A stretch of 20,919 nucleotides of DNA from Paramacrobiotus richtersi (Eukaryota > Tardigrada > Eutardigrada > Parachela > Macrobiotidae), in the NCBI GenBank assembly GCA_034698045.1, contig JAQGAU010001179.1:1-20919 (forward strand). The letters run 5' to 3'. Position numbers and translations under genes: made by a program. The notes beneath the pieces are model-generated. The model was not told where the DNA came from, searched no databases, and saw only the letters and a program-made list of their open reading frames with translations. Shown in pieces: positions 10,401 to 20,201 of this stretch. Positions within the stretch are counted from its first letter, which is position 1, and every line of letters starts with the position of its first letter.

Positions 10401-11229
10401 ATTGGAACTTTCTGTGATTTTTGAGGGTAGGTGCTGATTTTTCGCACATCAGCGGAAACGAGCGCTTGAGAAAAGTGCACCCTGGAATTTACAAGTGGAT
10501 TTTGGGAATTCTAACGCAGCTCGTCTAGGACGTCAACCGGATAACCGTTCCGGCTGGCTAAGTTTTGCTGCTGATGTCACCTTTTTACACTTTTCAGTTG
10601 ATTATACGTAAGGGACAGTGTTATAGTATCTAAACCATTCTATGTACTGCAGGTTTCTAAATAATTGTTCGGTTTCCTAGGTAAGCACTTTCAGGTACAA
10701 GTGGCTTGAATACCGGCTTGAATACAGTACCTTTTCTCGTATAAGAGATACGTCTGAACAAGACAAGTATGATAGTACCAGTCACTACCAGAGTGTACGA
10801 ACACCAATTGCTCGCATTTCTTATTAGAAATATTTTGTTCTTACAATTGTTAGTCCACCTCTAAATTCGCTAACAGCTAATCAGTATTGCTATAGTAGAT
10901 CAAATACAAAAGTTACTGGTTTTTCATAATTAGGCCATTAATTTGTAGACTTTTATTTATCAATTTTTTTGCATGATAAAGCATGTCGTACGGCCCAAGC
11001 CATTGGCACAGTATTGTATGCAAACAAAGAATATATTTGTTCCTGTAATAATTACGTAACATACGTATAAATTATGTATGTTCTACAGTACATGTGAACA
11101 AACGTTACGTATCATGAATTTCATGTAAATCACCCTTTTACACTTTTCAAAAACATTAATGTATTAATGTACAGCAATAACAACGGTGCAGTTTGATTAT
11201 AGGAGACGTGGTCGTGCCTGTACGAAAAC

Positions 11230-11236
11230 TATATAA
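11230..11236 (+). promoter_or_regulatory. Possible TATA box of the PAN-like gene
   Basis: TATATAA lies 327 bp upstream of the ATG at 11563. A start near 11260 would give a long leader with upstream ATGs (for example 11291), which argues either for a spliced leader region or against this site being used. Confidence 0.25.
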
Positions 11237-11562
11237 CAGTCTCTAATGTCAATAGCACAGCGACGACACCGGCAACTAAAAGCTTGTCTATGAAACGATC
11301 CTTATGCTGCCGCAATCGTCCACATTAACAATGCAGTCCGTGAGAACACTACTGCCTGAAGCTAAAATGTCTGCCGTTGACCGGGTTGCTTTCAGTACCA
11401 CTGCAATAGAAACAACAAATGCACGATACATTCTAACGGGCCGTTGTGGTTCTTCACAGCAATCAGTTGCTTCTAACCGTACAAAAGACCTTGAATAACA
11501 TCGTATCTCAAGTCCTCTAAGTAAGAACTGCTGTTGCATTTTTCACGAAGATTTCGGGATCC

Positions 11563-12301
11563 ATGGGGAAAATGTCGCCAGTTTTCACAAGTAAGTTAAT
11601 TGGAACATTTCCAGCTCAGTTATCTTTATTAGACAAAAACATCTGAGCATCTTTCAGTCGGTTGTTTAATACTGGGGTACGGTGCGTTCGCACTGGCCAA
11701 ATTCCACCTGGACAACGTCTCCATGGTCTGCAACCCACCCATCCAGTTCACCACCCCCGACGACCAATCCTCCTGCTTCTCCAAATGCGAACAAAACCCC
11801 AACTGTCATGCTGCCGTTCACGACAACGCCTCCCGCATCAACACCTGCGCCTTCATCGACAAAGGCGCCCAATGCGGACCAACCGTACGCTTCGCCAAAA
11901 AGCACACCACCTTCGCCAACTTTAACCCCCCAAATTACGCAGTGGCTCCAAACATGCAAATCCGGCATGATCTCGCTATTGTGGGGATGATCGAGGATAA
12001 ATCTCGACGAGCAGATTATGTGGTCACAGCTGGACGGCATTCCCACCGGATCGAGTACAGTGAAGAGAACTGTGGGAAGCTGTGTGCGTTGTACACCGGG
12101 TGTAATGGATATGTGGCGCAGTTTAGTAATCTGAGTCAGGAGTTTACGTTCTGCCTGTTTAAGAGTTTTGGATCCGGGTTGAATGTGGAGAAGGAGGCGA
12201 GGTGTGTCCAGAGGAATGGGACCGAGGGTGTGCGAAGTCGGATTTACTTTGCTGATGCGGGTGTGGCGCCGAAAGCGAAATGTGCTCCTGATTCGGAATA
12301 A
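11563..12301 (+). CDS. Secreted cysteine-rich protein with two PAN/apple-like modules
   Basis: Exons 11563-11590 and 11658-12301 are joined across a 67-nt GTAAGT...TTTCAG intron (phase 1), giving 223 aa. The intron lies inside the signal peptide codons, and only splicing restores a clean signal sequence (hydrophobic core ending ALA at residue 23). The mature protein has two similar halves: C49-x3-C53-x5-C59 with C73 and C82, and C148-x3-C152-x5-C158 with C175 and C192. This is the pattern of PAN/apple folds, which bind proteins or glycans outside cells. Potential N-glycosylation sites are N66, N167 and N196. No membrane anchor is seen. The assignment to PAN rests on cysteine spacing and the CxLFKSF end of the second half, so it is moderate. 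The first half of the gene is strongly C-rich and the second half G-rich on the coding strand (see findings). The stop TAA (12299-12301) lies inside an AATAAA. Confidence 0.75.
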
Positions 12302-12526
12302 ATCTCCCATACATAACTTTTGCCAGCTGTTACCCACAACCCGAGGCGATTGTATAAAATACATTTTTTATAACGTACCTTTCTCGGTGTGTTAATAATT
12401 ACGTTTCACACGTTTTTCACTGCGTTTCCAGTGTTTCGGAACTGCATTAAATTGTTCGCAGTGTAAGTCATTGCTGTTATAGAATTCATCGTTCTTTGCT
12501 TCAGTGTCGAACGTGGGTGATCTTCA

Positions 12527-12532
12527 AATAAA
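12527..12532 (+). terminator. Poly(A) signal, PAN-like gene
   Basis: AATAAA lies 226 nt after the stop and is followed by a GTGTTTC-type stretch at about 12560. An AATAAA at 12297-12302 overlaps the stop codon itself and would leave almost no 3' UTR if used. Confidence 0.5.
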
Positions 12533-12844
12533 GCACTGATATAATAATATAAAAACTAGTGTTTCTCACCTCATAGCGGACAAGGAATTGAGCATACAAA
12601 CCAAGGCATACATGATACCGGAAATAACAACCTCGTACTTAAATAAATACAGTGTTAATACACTAAAAACGTGGTTTCAAGCCTTGTTAAAAGTAATGAA
12701 CGCCTCGGTATAAAACAACGCTGTAACTCTGTATACCGCTGTCTCTGCAAAGCATATTAGACGGTAACAAGAAGACGCTACACTGCCGCGTAATCGGGTA
12801 TCAAAATGCAGAATCGCAGATCATATACTATAGACTTGCAGTAA

Positions 12845-13199
12845 TTATAGCTTAATGGTGATATCGTAATGGTGTTCGCCCAGCGGATATGCCCAATCGA
12901 TCTCCTTTCCTACCCGGATGCATACAATCTTCCAGTGGCAATTCTGTCTACACGTAACGCCGTTTATTCCCGGAATCATTAGACTGCCCCGATTCCCCTG
13001 TGAACGTGACATTCTGATTATCATCAACACCGCATGCAAACGTTCCTAAAGTCTCATGATTATACTTTGATACGGTGTTTAGCCTCTGCCGTTTCTTCCT
13101 GTGCACTGTCAATAAAACAACATATTTGTCATGGTTGGGACAGGAATTAATTTCAGCGTGTTTCACTGCATTAATTTCAGTCTCGGCTATATGGATCAT
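12845..13199 (-). CDS. Hypothetical small protein, uncertain two-exon model
   Basis: A minus-strand open frame from ATG 13199 and a second one ending at 12845 can be joined in frame as 13199-13074 plus 12997-12845. The 76-nt intron has a weak donor GTATCA and an acceptor TTCACAG. The product would be 92 aa with a basic middle (RKKRQR) and a C-terminal part containing three cysteines (C-x3-C-x5-C) followed by a tail with IDWAYPLGEHHYDITIKL. I do not recognise a family. No signal peptide is present in this model, so a 5' exon could be missing. The last exon looks more protein-like than the first. Confidence 0.25.
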
Positions 13200-13727
13200 A
13201 ACAGGAAAAAGAGCAATCTATAAATTGCTGTTTTGTTAGTTTAACCTTATGCCAATCATCACCTCCGGATATGTCAAATGTGTGGAGTAGTTTACACGGC
13301 GGAACAAACAGTGGATTATTGTTTATACAAGTTCATACAACGGACGCTTAACCACATGTCTATAATACTGTATTGGTACGCCAATTGATCCATTAACTAT
13401 CTGTTAACCTAAGCTCAATTCTCGGACCATACATTCTGGTTTCATTCAGAGAAAGCAGCTGCATGGCGCCTTATGGAAACGGAATCTTTTTTCAACACTT
13501 TATCTTTGATTACTCTGTGGAAAGGTTTGTCGTTCTTTTCACGATGGACGTGGAGGAATGCTTCATCTGCATTGACCTTTCCTTGCTATAGAAACTGAGT
13601 GTTATTTTGGTTTTATTTTTTCCGGCCATTTTAGCATTCTTTGGACATTGGTTCGATTCATGGGACCTCAGCGTTATTTATCATCGATTTTCGTTCCTCG
13701 ACATAGGCATTTTTAAAATATAGCGTT

Positions 13728-14786
13728 ATGGAGTCAAATTTTTCTATCTTTGCCGGCAAATCGGATACCCCCATTTCCTGGACGTTCCCGCCAATCGCCG
13801 CCCTTATCGCGTTCCTCCTCACAGTCATCTCCAATTCGCTCGTCTTGGCTCTCTTTTGTCAAAAACGCCTAATCTCCAAGAACCCCTTTATGATCTACCT
13901 CTTCAATCTCTTATCAGCCAACCTCATCTTTGCACTTTTAGCCCATCCCATCAACATTTACGGTCTGCTGCGCATTTACGGCTACGAGCAAATGTCACCG
14001 TTTCAATGCCTCCACTTCCAGTACGCGAATTACGTGGGCACGGGCATCGTCCGTCACACCCACGCTCTGGTCACGCTGAACAGGATCTGGGCCATTGCCT
14101 GCCCCGTCTCGTATCGGAACGCCCACACCCGGGTGACGGCGTTTGTTATCTGCGGATTAATGTGGTTATACGTCCATTGTATCGTTCTGTATGTCATTGT
14201 CAAGAATGGGATGAATTCCCCAGTGGATTACTGTGATTGGAGAATGGAGAAGGAGACCCAGTGGAGAATGGCGATGTTGATTGCTGTGTTCAGTTTCCCG
14301 GTGTTCTTTACCGTGCTGGCTTATCCGTTCCTGTGGCTGCGAAGAAAGAGATTCCTGGCCAAACGAACCGGGTCCAAGCGGTATCGGAGATCGAATGTTT
14401 TCGCATCGGTGGAAAACAGAACAAAAGATGGGTCGTGCGATGACGGAGAGCAGGCACGAGGGAATACCGAAGGGAACAATAACTGTGGTTTCCACGTACT
14501 GACCATGCTGACCATCAGTGTGTGTATCTTCTGGGCTATTCCGCAGTGTTTCATGGCTCTGCGACGAATGGGACAGTTTCAGTTTAGCGAGGAGACGGAG
14601 TACTTTGTGGAACGATCCGTCCCGACAATTCTGTATCCGCTGCAGTCGGTGGCGGATGCCATATTGTTTACCATTGCGTTGCCGGAATTGAAGGTGTACT
14701 TTACCAGTTTAATGACGAGGTCGGTGAAGGCACACCCACCGCCGGCGGTTACAATGGGCCTTTTGCAAGCGCCATGTGGTAACTGA
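13728..14786 (+). CDS. Orphan seven-transmembrane receptor, class A GPCR-like, with altered core motifs
   Basis: Single exon, 352 aa. Seven hydrophobic segments lie at about 19-43, 53-80, 98-124, 136-158, 181-204, 255-277 and 297-318. Class A landmarks are present: N36 in TM1, C94 before TM3 paired with C169 in the second outer loop, W146 in TM4, P191 in TM5 and F-W-A-I-P (268-272) in TM6. Several switches are unusual: the sodium-site Asp of TM2 is N65, the DRY motif is N118-R-I, and NPxxY of TM7 is replaced by D310-A-I-L-F314. N65 and D310 look like a swapped Asn/Asp pair, known from some other receptors. The third inner loop (205-254) is basic then Ser/Asn-rich. N4 may be glycosylated. Ligand and G protein are unknown. 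It is probably one of the lineage-specific invertebrate orphan receptors. It reads intact. Confidence 0.88.
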   Translation: MESNFSIFAGKSDTPISWTFPPIAALIAFLLTVISNSLVLALFCQKRLISKNPFMIYLFNLLSANLIFALLAHPINIYGLLRIYGYEQMSPFQCLHFQYANYVGTGIVRHTHALVTLNRIWAIACPVSYRNAHTRVTAFVICGLMWLYVHCIVLYVIVKNGMNSPVDYCDWRMEKETQWRMAMLIAVFSFPVFFTVLAYPFLWLRRKRFLAKRTGSKRYRRSNVFASVENRTKDGSCDDGEQARGNTEGNNNCGFHVLTMLTISVCIFWAIPQCFMALRRMGQFQFSEETEYFVERSVPTILYPLQSVADAILFTIALPELKVYFTSLMTRSVKAHPPPAVTMGLLQAPCGN

Positions 14787-15005
14787 CCTTTTAATTGACG
14801 CCGAAGAAACGAATGTTGTTATACAGTAGATTTAAATTCGTAAGCATGTACGTACAGTTGTTTAATTAAATAAGACGCTGGATGACCAAAGTTTCCGGAC
14901 TGCTGTTGGCACGTGGCTCGGCCCCAAGTTAGCACACCGAGAATAATGTCACCCTTAGGCTTTCACCTCTCGTAATCATGTCCCTATTAGTTTAGCGTTA
15001 CCGCC

Positions 15006-15011
15006 AATAAA
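15006..15011 (+). terminator. Poly(A) signal, receptor gene
   Basis: AATAAA lies about 220 nt after the receptor stop and is followed by a GTGTCGCAAGTGTTG stretch some 35 nt later, a typical downstream element. A closer ATTAAA variant is at about 14865. Confidence 0.5.
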
Positions 15012-15690
15012 GTCAGCTTATAATCTCTGAAATACCGACGATAGTGTCGCAAGTGTTGAATTCATTAGTAATCACATCGGTGGCGATGGTAGCGCCTGGC
15101 GCAGGTCTTCGGGTCGCCACGATTTTCTGACTGCTCAGTTAAATCTTCTACTAGTCACCATACGAGCAGTCTGCAGGTGCTCGATTGTGATTGCTGAGAA
15201 GTCGTGGGCTTTCTTGGGTTATAACTAGCGTAATCGTAATTGTTCTTCCACGTCCATACTGCCGATGTCGACATCAAGGATCGAGGAACAAATACTCCAT
15301 TTAAATAATTCACATCCTGTTTTTAAGTGTGAGCAAAAGAGGTTTCCCTGTCTTAACGGACTGGAAAAACATTGTCCGTCCATGCATGTTTAAGTTTCCG
15401 ACTTTCCGTTTACTTCCGGTCAAAGGTAATGCGTTCATGCCTCGTAAGAGATATTCGACTTTTACCCCTATTCATTTTTCATTTTACCTCTATTATTCTG
15501 ACTATCTTGTGTCGCATTACCGGAATTAACCCCAGAAATGGGTCTTCGTCGAAGCTCACCGAAATGAGGCTTGGCGGGTTATGAGCCCAGTGTGACAGGT
15601 TCGTACCTGAACTGTACCTGTGCTTTCTGTGGTGATGTCATTCTGCTTTTTACGACTCCTGCTGTGACTGCTGTCTATATAGTTTACTAA

Positions 15691-15721
15691 CAGTATACGC
15701 GCAGTATAGACGCGCAGTATA
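15691..15721 (+). repeat. Three CAGTATA copies at retroelement edge
   Basis: CAGTATA occurs at 15691, 15702 and 15715, separated by CGCG-type spacers. It lies immediately upstream of the open frame at 15739 and just after the in-frame TAA at 15688. It may mark the insertion junction of the truncated element. Confidence 0.5.
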
Positions 15722-15738
15722 CCCGGACCCTGGCCAGC

Positions 15739-16500
15739 ATGATGGAGACCGCCGACGTAATTACCTCTTCGAGTCTGTTGGCGGCATCCTCACCTGAATC
15801 TCGAGCCTGGTTATCTGCCCTGCCCGTCGCCACTTTTGGGAATTTGTTGGAGGATTCGCACCTCAGAATTGCAGTTGCTATCCGCTTGGGTGCAGAGATT
15901 TGCAAAGAACACCGATGCATATGCAAAGCGGATGTGGACGTATTTGGACATCATGGGCTTAGCTGTAAACGGAGTAAAGGCCGTCACCCGAGGCATTCGG
16001 CACTGAATGATGTTGTGCGTCGCGCTCTAGTATCGGCCAATGTTCCAGCAATGCGAGAACCTCCAGGCCTGGACAGGGGCGACGGTAAGAGACCGGATGG
16101 CCTGACCCTGATGCCCTGGAAATCCGGCATGCCACTTGTATGGGATGTTACGGTTGCGGATACTTTTGCAGTTTCTTATATCGCTCGAACTTCTTCCGTA
16201 TGCGGAGCTGCGGCCGACCAAAGGGAACGAGAGAAAGAAAGGCGCTATACCGCCCTATCGGACCGGTACATAGTTCAACCAGTAGCTTTTGAGACGATGG
16301 GCAGTTGGGGATCGCAAGCGAAGTCGTTTCTGAAGGAGCTAGGTCGCAGAATTCGCGAAAGCAATGGAAATCCCCGGACAATGGAGTTCCTTCGGCAACG
16401 AATAAGCATTGAGATCCAGCGAGGGAATGGAACTTGCGTCTTGGGGACGGTCGACACGTCCAAGGAACTGGAGGACGTGTTTTTGTTATTTAACGTGTAG
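15739..16500 (+). mobile_element. 3' end of a non-LTR-type retroelement: zinc-binding and restriction-like endonuclease region, 253 aa
   Basis: The reading frame matches a C-terminal region I know from many invertebrate retroelement proteins, normally downstream of reverse transcriptase. A zinc-binding knot is visible (C60-x-C62, H71/H72, C76), followed by a conserved RHSALND segment (86-91). The nuclease-like core is R118-P-D120-x15-D136 (KRPDG ... VWDVTVADT), consistent with the PD-(D/E)xK restriction-like endonuclease of site-specific non-LTR elements. A helical, charged C-terminus includes E-KERRYTALSDRYI and RQRISIEIQRGN. The usual reverse transcriptase is absent, and an in-frame TAA lies 48 bp upstream of the ATG, as expected of a 5'-truncated insertion. 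The remaining frame has no internal stop, so it is either recent or retained. GTTGTTGTTGTTCTTTC follows the stop and may be part of the element's 3' UTR. Confidence 0.72.
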
Positions 16501-17099
16501 CAGCTGTTATTAGTCTGCGGTGTTGTTGTTGTTCTTTCAAGTGTTCCTATTTATTGTTGTGCACATCACGAATGAGTCTCCGTGTGGATTACACATATAT
16601 ACTGTATTCAAATCCTCGCTTATTAAATTTTCATTCTTTTACAAAGGATTCATATATTATTGGTACGCGCCGTACGCCAGCACGGTATATCCAGCCAAGG
16701 GATGGTACATGCCGTACAGGCAGATCCTACGAATGATTGGTTTAATGCCAATCGGACGTTGGAATCAATCTGTCAGTGGCCGGCCGTCCACGGACATTCT
16801 ATGACATCCCTATGAACTGTGCTGACGGACAAATCCTGCTGCCCATGCCTAGACTGCTATCACACAACATGGAGCAGACAGAGTCTCGCGTGATCAATCG
16901 ATTTGTGGACCGTGAATTATATATCCTGATTGCAATTGTACCGATCGTCAAGTTAGCCTGCACACTTGCTGTTCATTGACATTTTTGTTCTTGTACGTTT
17001 CCTTCTTTGTTGGTCGACTTGCTGTGATCGTCGCTGATTCTACCGACATACATACACGCCATACAACAGACATAACGACAAAGGCGCTGCACATGTACA
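16501..17099 (+). other. Region with overlapping open frames, no supported gene
   Basis: Two partly protein-like open frames occur: 16520-16804 (hydrophobic start, later Y/W-rich) and 16776-16979 (from a GTG; from its first ATG at 16812 it runs 55 codons and ends with a hydrophobic stretch). They are in different frames and no good splice pair joins them. They may be retroelement 3' UTR, a decayed gene or the leader of the F-box-like gene. Confidence 0.3.
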
Positions 17100-19165
17100 A
17101 TGTTTCACATCATCTACGAAGATTATGGATACCGACGAAATGTGCTCGCCTGGAATGCTGTTCGTCCCGACGTGCAGCGGGACGAAGGATGGACGCACGG
17201 GACGATCGTCGCCGCTGAGCCCAACGGCCTACCACACTGGAGTATGGTATCGGTGGCTGTTGTGGAAGTGCAAATGGCCGGCATCACGTGGTCAGCGGTA
17301 TGCAGATTAGTCTGCCGCCATCCGCCGCCCACGTCGAGTCCTACGTGGTTCGGCAAGACCAGTTCGTCAGCAGACCGTTCATCCCCAGATATTACAGGCC
17401 CGCTCGGCCCGGATTGTTTCATGTCAACTGCTCTGCTTGGGAGATGGTCTCGACCCTGCCGCGTTGCCACGGGATACCACCCTTTTCCGTGGTCAATGGA
17501 GAGTTGTTCGTTTTGCAGCGTTCTCACTGGAGTCCGCCACGAGTGGTGAGTTACCGTATGACAGGTTTGCTTCTGCGTGGGTTGTAACTGCAGTATAGCT
17601 TTCGATCCACTGGCCAAACTGCGACACTCCAGATCCGGGCTTTGAAAGCTCGTATGTATGTATTGTAGATTCTGTTGTTGGTAGCCTAATCGGCTGCAAT
17701 TTAGTTTTTCAAACAGCTGCGAAACTGTTACATATATTGCTCCCATACGTCGATCTTCAGAATTTTCTCTTAACAATTGCTTCGTTGGAATTATTTTCTT
17801 TATGTGGTACAACTTCAAAAGGTTCGTATTTCATATTAGAGTAGTTCATTGGCTAGACATCCAAAACGTATAAGGTTCCTCAGTTTCTGTTGGGACGCTA
17901 ACGGACAGCGTCATTGCAACCAGCAACCAGGGTCGCTGATTTGTACGTCCAAGGTACTAGAAGAGCTGCACAAGTCATGTGGAAGTGTTATATTCTAATG
18001 AGTCCTCCTCGCTTCGGTCCACCATTTCCCGGAAACCAGTGCGCTTGCTCACCTAGTGTTTAAAATCTCTTTTGTTCAATCGAAAGGCGTTTTTCTTGGT
18101 GGCGAAATCGCTGTAACGCTTTTCGAAACGAATAGGTATTTCTTTTAATATTGCCTGTAGACTAGTTGTACTTGTAATTTAACCTAGTTTGTCTTTCCTG
18201 CAGAAAGACTTCATCAAACAGGCGCAAATGGACATTGAGCAATCCATGCAGAAGCAGGCGGTGTTAGTGGACACGGGTTTGCGATGGGATGTAATCCATT
18301 GCGGTTGTGTTAACGAGAAGGCTGACGAGACGGGATGGACTCTACACGTACACCGGCACATTCTGGTGGAGACATTTACCTATCTGGACACCATGGAGCG
18401 GGTGCAACACCGCAGAGTCTGCCGCGCCTTTGACCAGCTTCACTCCGGCACCGTATCTCGTGAAATCCGGACGTCCCGACGTCAGTGCGGTTTGCGCCGC
18501 GACGGCGACGACTGGCATGAAATGGAAATGTACACGCTGGCCGCTCCTGTCCTCAAGTGCTTCACGGCTAATACTCGTCGTATCATAGTGACTAGCGGAG
18601 GTGCATGTCTGTTGGATATCCTCCGAATTGTAGTGATGTGTGGTCAACTGGGTCTGTGTGCTAGCGGTCAGAAAGTGTTGGTGATGGCCAACGAGTGCGA
18701 TTTGGGAACTAAAGCCAAGGACTTCTGGGCCGACGCGGCTCTCTTGGTGCAATCCATGCCTGCTGGCTGTTGCAATAAGCTGCTTCTACAGCGCTGCACT
18801 ATCCGGGTCTGCGTTTCGCAGGTACTGTGGGAAGGACGGCGGCGAAGGATGACCTATGTCGGCTGGTAGAGCGCCACCTGCCGACCGTCAATGTCCAGCG
18901 GACGAGCGAATGGGTTGCGCAGACTGTGGGATACTGCCGAATAAAGCTTGTACAGTATTGATGTATGGCTGTTTTTCTGCAGGTTCTGAACGGCTTCACC
19001 CGGCCGGACCCGCGTGCGTCCAATATCTATGCAGGGCACGAATGGACTGATGACAATCTAGCCACCCTGGATGTCGCGAGGCTCTCACGCCTCGCCCAGT
19101 ACGGACTCGGCCGTCACGTTCCACCCAATCTCTTTGAACAGCTGCCATTCGCTCAAGACCTTTAA
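17100..19165 (+). CDS. F-box-like protein, probably multi-exon; frame interrupted twice (possible pseudogene)
   Basis: Coding blocks: 17100-about 17290, about 17288-17545, 18204-about 18830, about 18822-18925 and 18983-19165. The intron 17546-18203 (GTGAGT...CCTGCAG, phase 0 both sides) is well supported; 18926-18982 (57 nt) has a strong acceptor but weak donor GTGGGA. An F-box-like motif is at about 18358-18440 (ETFTYLDTMERVQHRRVC), which would bind Skp1 in a ubiquitin ligase. Upstream residues resemble the N-terminal region, and downstream ones the variable C-terminal region, of an F-box-like family I recall as expanded in tardigrades. Between blocks 1 and 2 (near 17290) and blocks 3 and 4 (near 18830) the frame changes by the same amount. 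Either two indels make this a pseudogene, or very short introns are used: 17247-17305 (59 nt) and 18769-18821 (53 nt) would restore frame, but have poor splice sites and would remove family-like residues. Ends at TAA 19163-19165. Confidence 0.5.
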
Positions 19166-19387
19166 TGCCTGAAATGCCAGCTTTCTCTCGTTGTCGATTG
19201 GTTAACAGTTGTAATATATGTTTTATTTGTCGAGAATGCTGGCGCAAGTATTCTTACTAGCAATAGGTTTTTTGTTTCCAGTTTTATACTGATCACAGTA
19301 TAGGGCCATTTGACGTGCTGTTTTATAATGACGTAATCTTTCAAATGGTCTTTTATAATTAGGCGGTACAAGAGAGGTAAAAGCTCA

Positions 19388-19393
19388 AATAAA
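19388..19393 (+). terminator. Poly(A) signal, F-box-like gene
   Basis: AATAAA lies 222 nt after the TAA at 19163-19165. It suggests the 3' end of the transcription unit has been kept even if the frame is broken. Confidence 0.45.
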
Positions 19394-20061
19394 GACAACT
19401 ATCATTTGATGAACAACTTTTTATAAATTTTCTTCCATTTTATGTTTGCATCGTTACGACTTACGTACAAGACAATTATGACAAGCTGACGAACATTCAT
19501 GCCAGAAATAGCGCTCGATACACAGCAAATCGCCGATGGCGATGGCGGCGCAAAGTACCCGCACGACACCTCGGAAATAGAGATTGGTGAACACCCGAAC
19601 TACATATGTATGGTAGACTGACGCACGTTAGCCTTTCCAGATAATAAAACGACGCAAGTTTCGGTGCGGTGGAAAAATGACTGAAAGTCCGATCTTACAG
19701 TACTGTAAAGGTCATCGGGGGATTATGACAAGTTGCCGGTGATGCAGTGTGAGCTACGCAACGTTCTAAAGCACGCTCTCCGTTGCTCGATCTAGCAAAG
19801 TTCATGGCTTTGTCGGTTAGCAAAATGCCATCACTTTGAATATCGAAGCAAAGCATTGCTGGTAATTTATTTCACACAGAAAAGTACCGTTTGATAACAT
19901 AATTGCCGCACACACGTGGGTTGCTTGCCAGACACAACCAATACATTAGGGTGTTAAAATGTGAAGATTGTGTGCATGGTATGAAAATACGTACACAATC
20001 CGCCGGGCGATTATTTCTACCTCACTATATTCTCAGTACATATGTACAGTACTCGTACTTG

Positions 20062-20077
20062 ATTATACCGGTATAAT
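20062..20077. repeat. 16-bp perfect palindrome
   Basis: ATTATACCGGTATAAT is self-complementary over 16 bases. It lies about 40 bp upstream of a TATATAT sequence, so it could be a dimeric factor site, but no partner is known. Confidence 0.6.
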
Positions 20078-20201
20078 TATACGATAACACCGGGCTTCCC
20101 GCTGGTATATATGTTCGCACCAACGACCTCACCGATACCGGCATCTTTGTCGCAAAACTAGCGAAAGGTCACGCCCTACCATTTCCAGAACCGACCAGGG
20201 C

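Larger units (their letters stand above)
10322..11562. other. Divergent intergenic region between cathepsin and PAN genes
   Basis: The region separates two genes transcribed away from each other, so it should hold both promoters. It is AT-rich, especially 10800-11180, with many TACGTA, TGTAC and TAATTA words. TATA-like sites occur near both ends (10393-10400 minus, 11230-11236 plus). Small open frames at 11288-11539 overlap on both strands; a minus-strand one starts with a short hydrophobic stretch (from ATG at 11430) but ends after 48 codons without further exons, so I do not call it. Confidence 0.5.
12302..13727. other. Intergenic region, one weak minus-strand candidate
   Basis: It lies between the PAN-like gene and the receptor gene. 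Apart from the poly(A) signal and the weak minus-strand candidate at 12845-13199, no coding region, RNA gene or clear repeat is seen. A second plus-strand AATAAA occurs near 12643. A GGTTCGATTCA at about 13650 looks like a tRNA B box, but no matching A box or cloverleaf is present. Confidence 0.45.
14787..15738. other. Intergenic region with receptor poly(A) signal
   Basis: Contains the poly(A) signal of the receptor gene and otherwise only short open frames without domains. A 12-bp palindrome GATGTCGACATC is at 15264-15275 and a short inverted repeat ACAGGT...ACCTGT at 15595-15621. The right end is the presumed 5' truncation boundary of the retroelement. Confidence 0.45.

Noticed and set aside
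11666-12364. 232-codon antisense open frame across the PAN-like gene
   Set aside because: It is an antisense by-product of skewed codon use; the plus strand has signal peptide, splice sites and repeated cysteine pattern, the minus strand has none.
13645-13660. GGTTCGATTCA resembling a tRNA B box
   Set aside because: No A box at the right distance and no cloverleaf can be drawn.
17123-17818. 231-codon minus-strand open frame
   Set aside because: It runs antisense through the F-box-like exons and their intron, with no domain or splice support.
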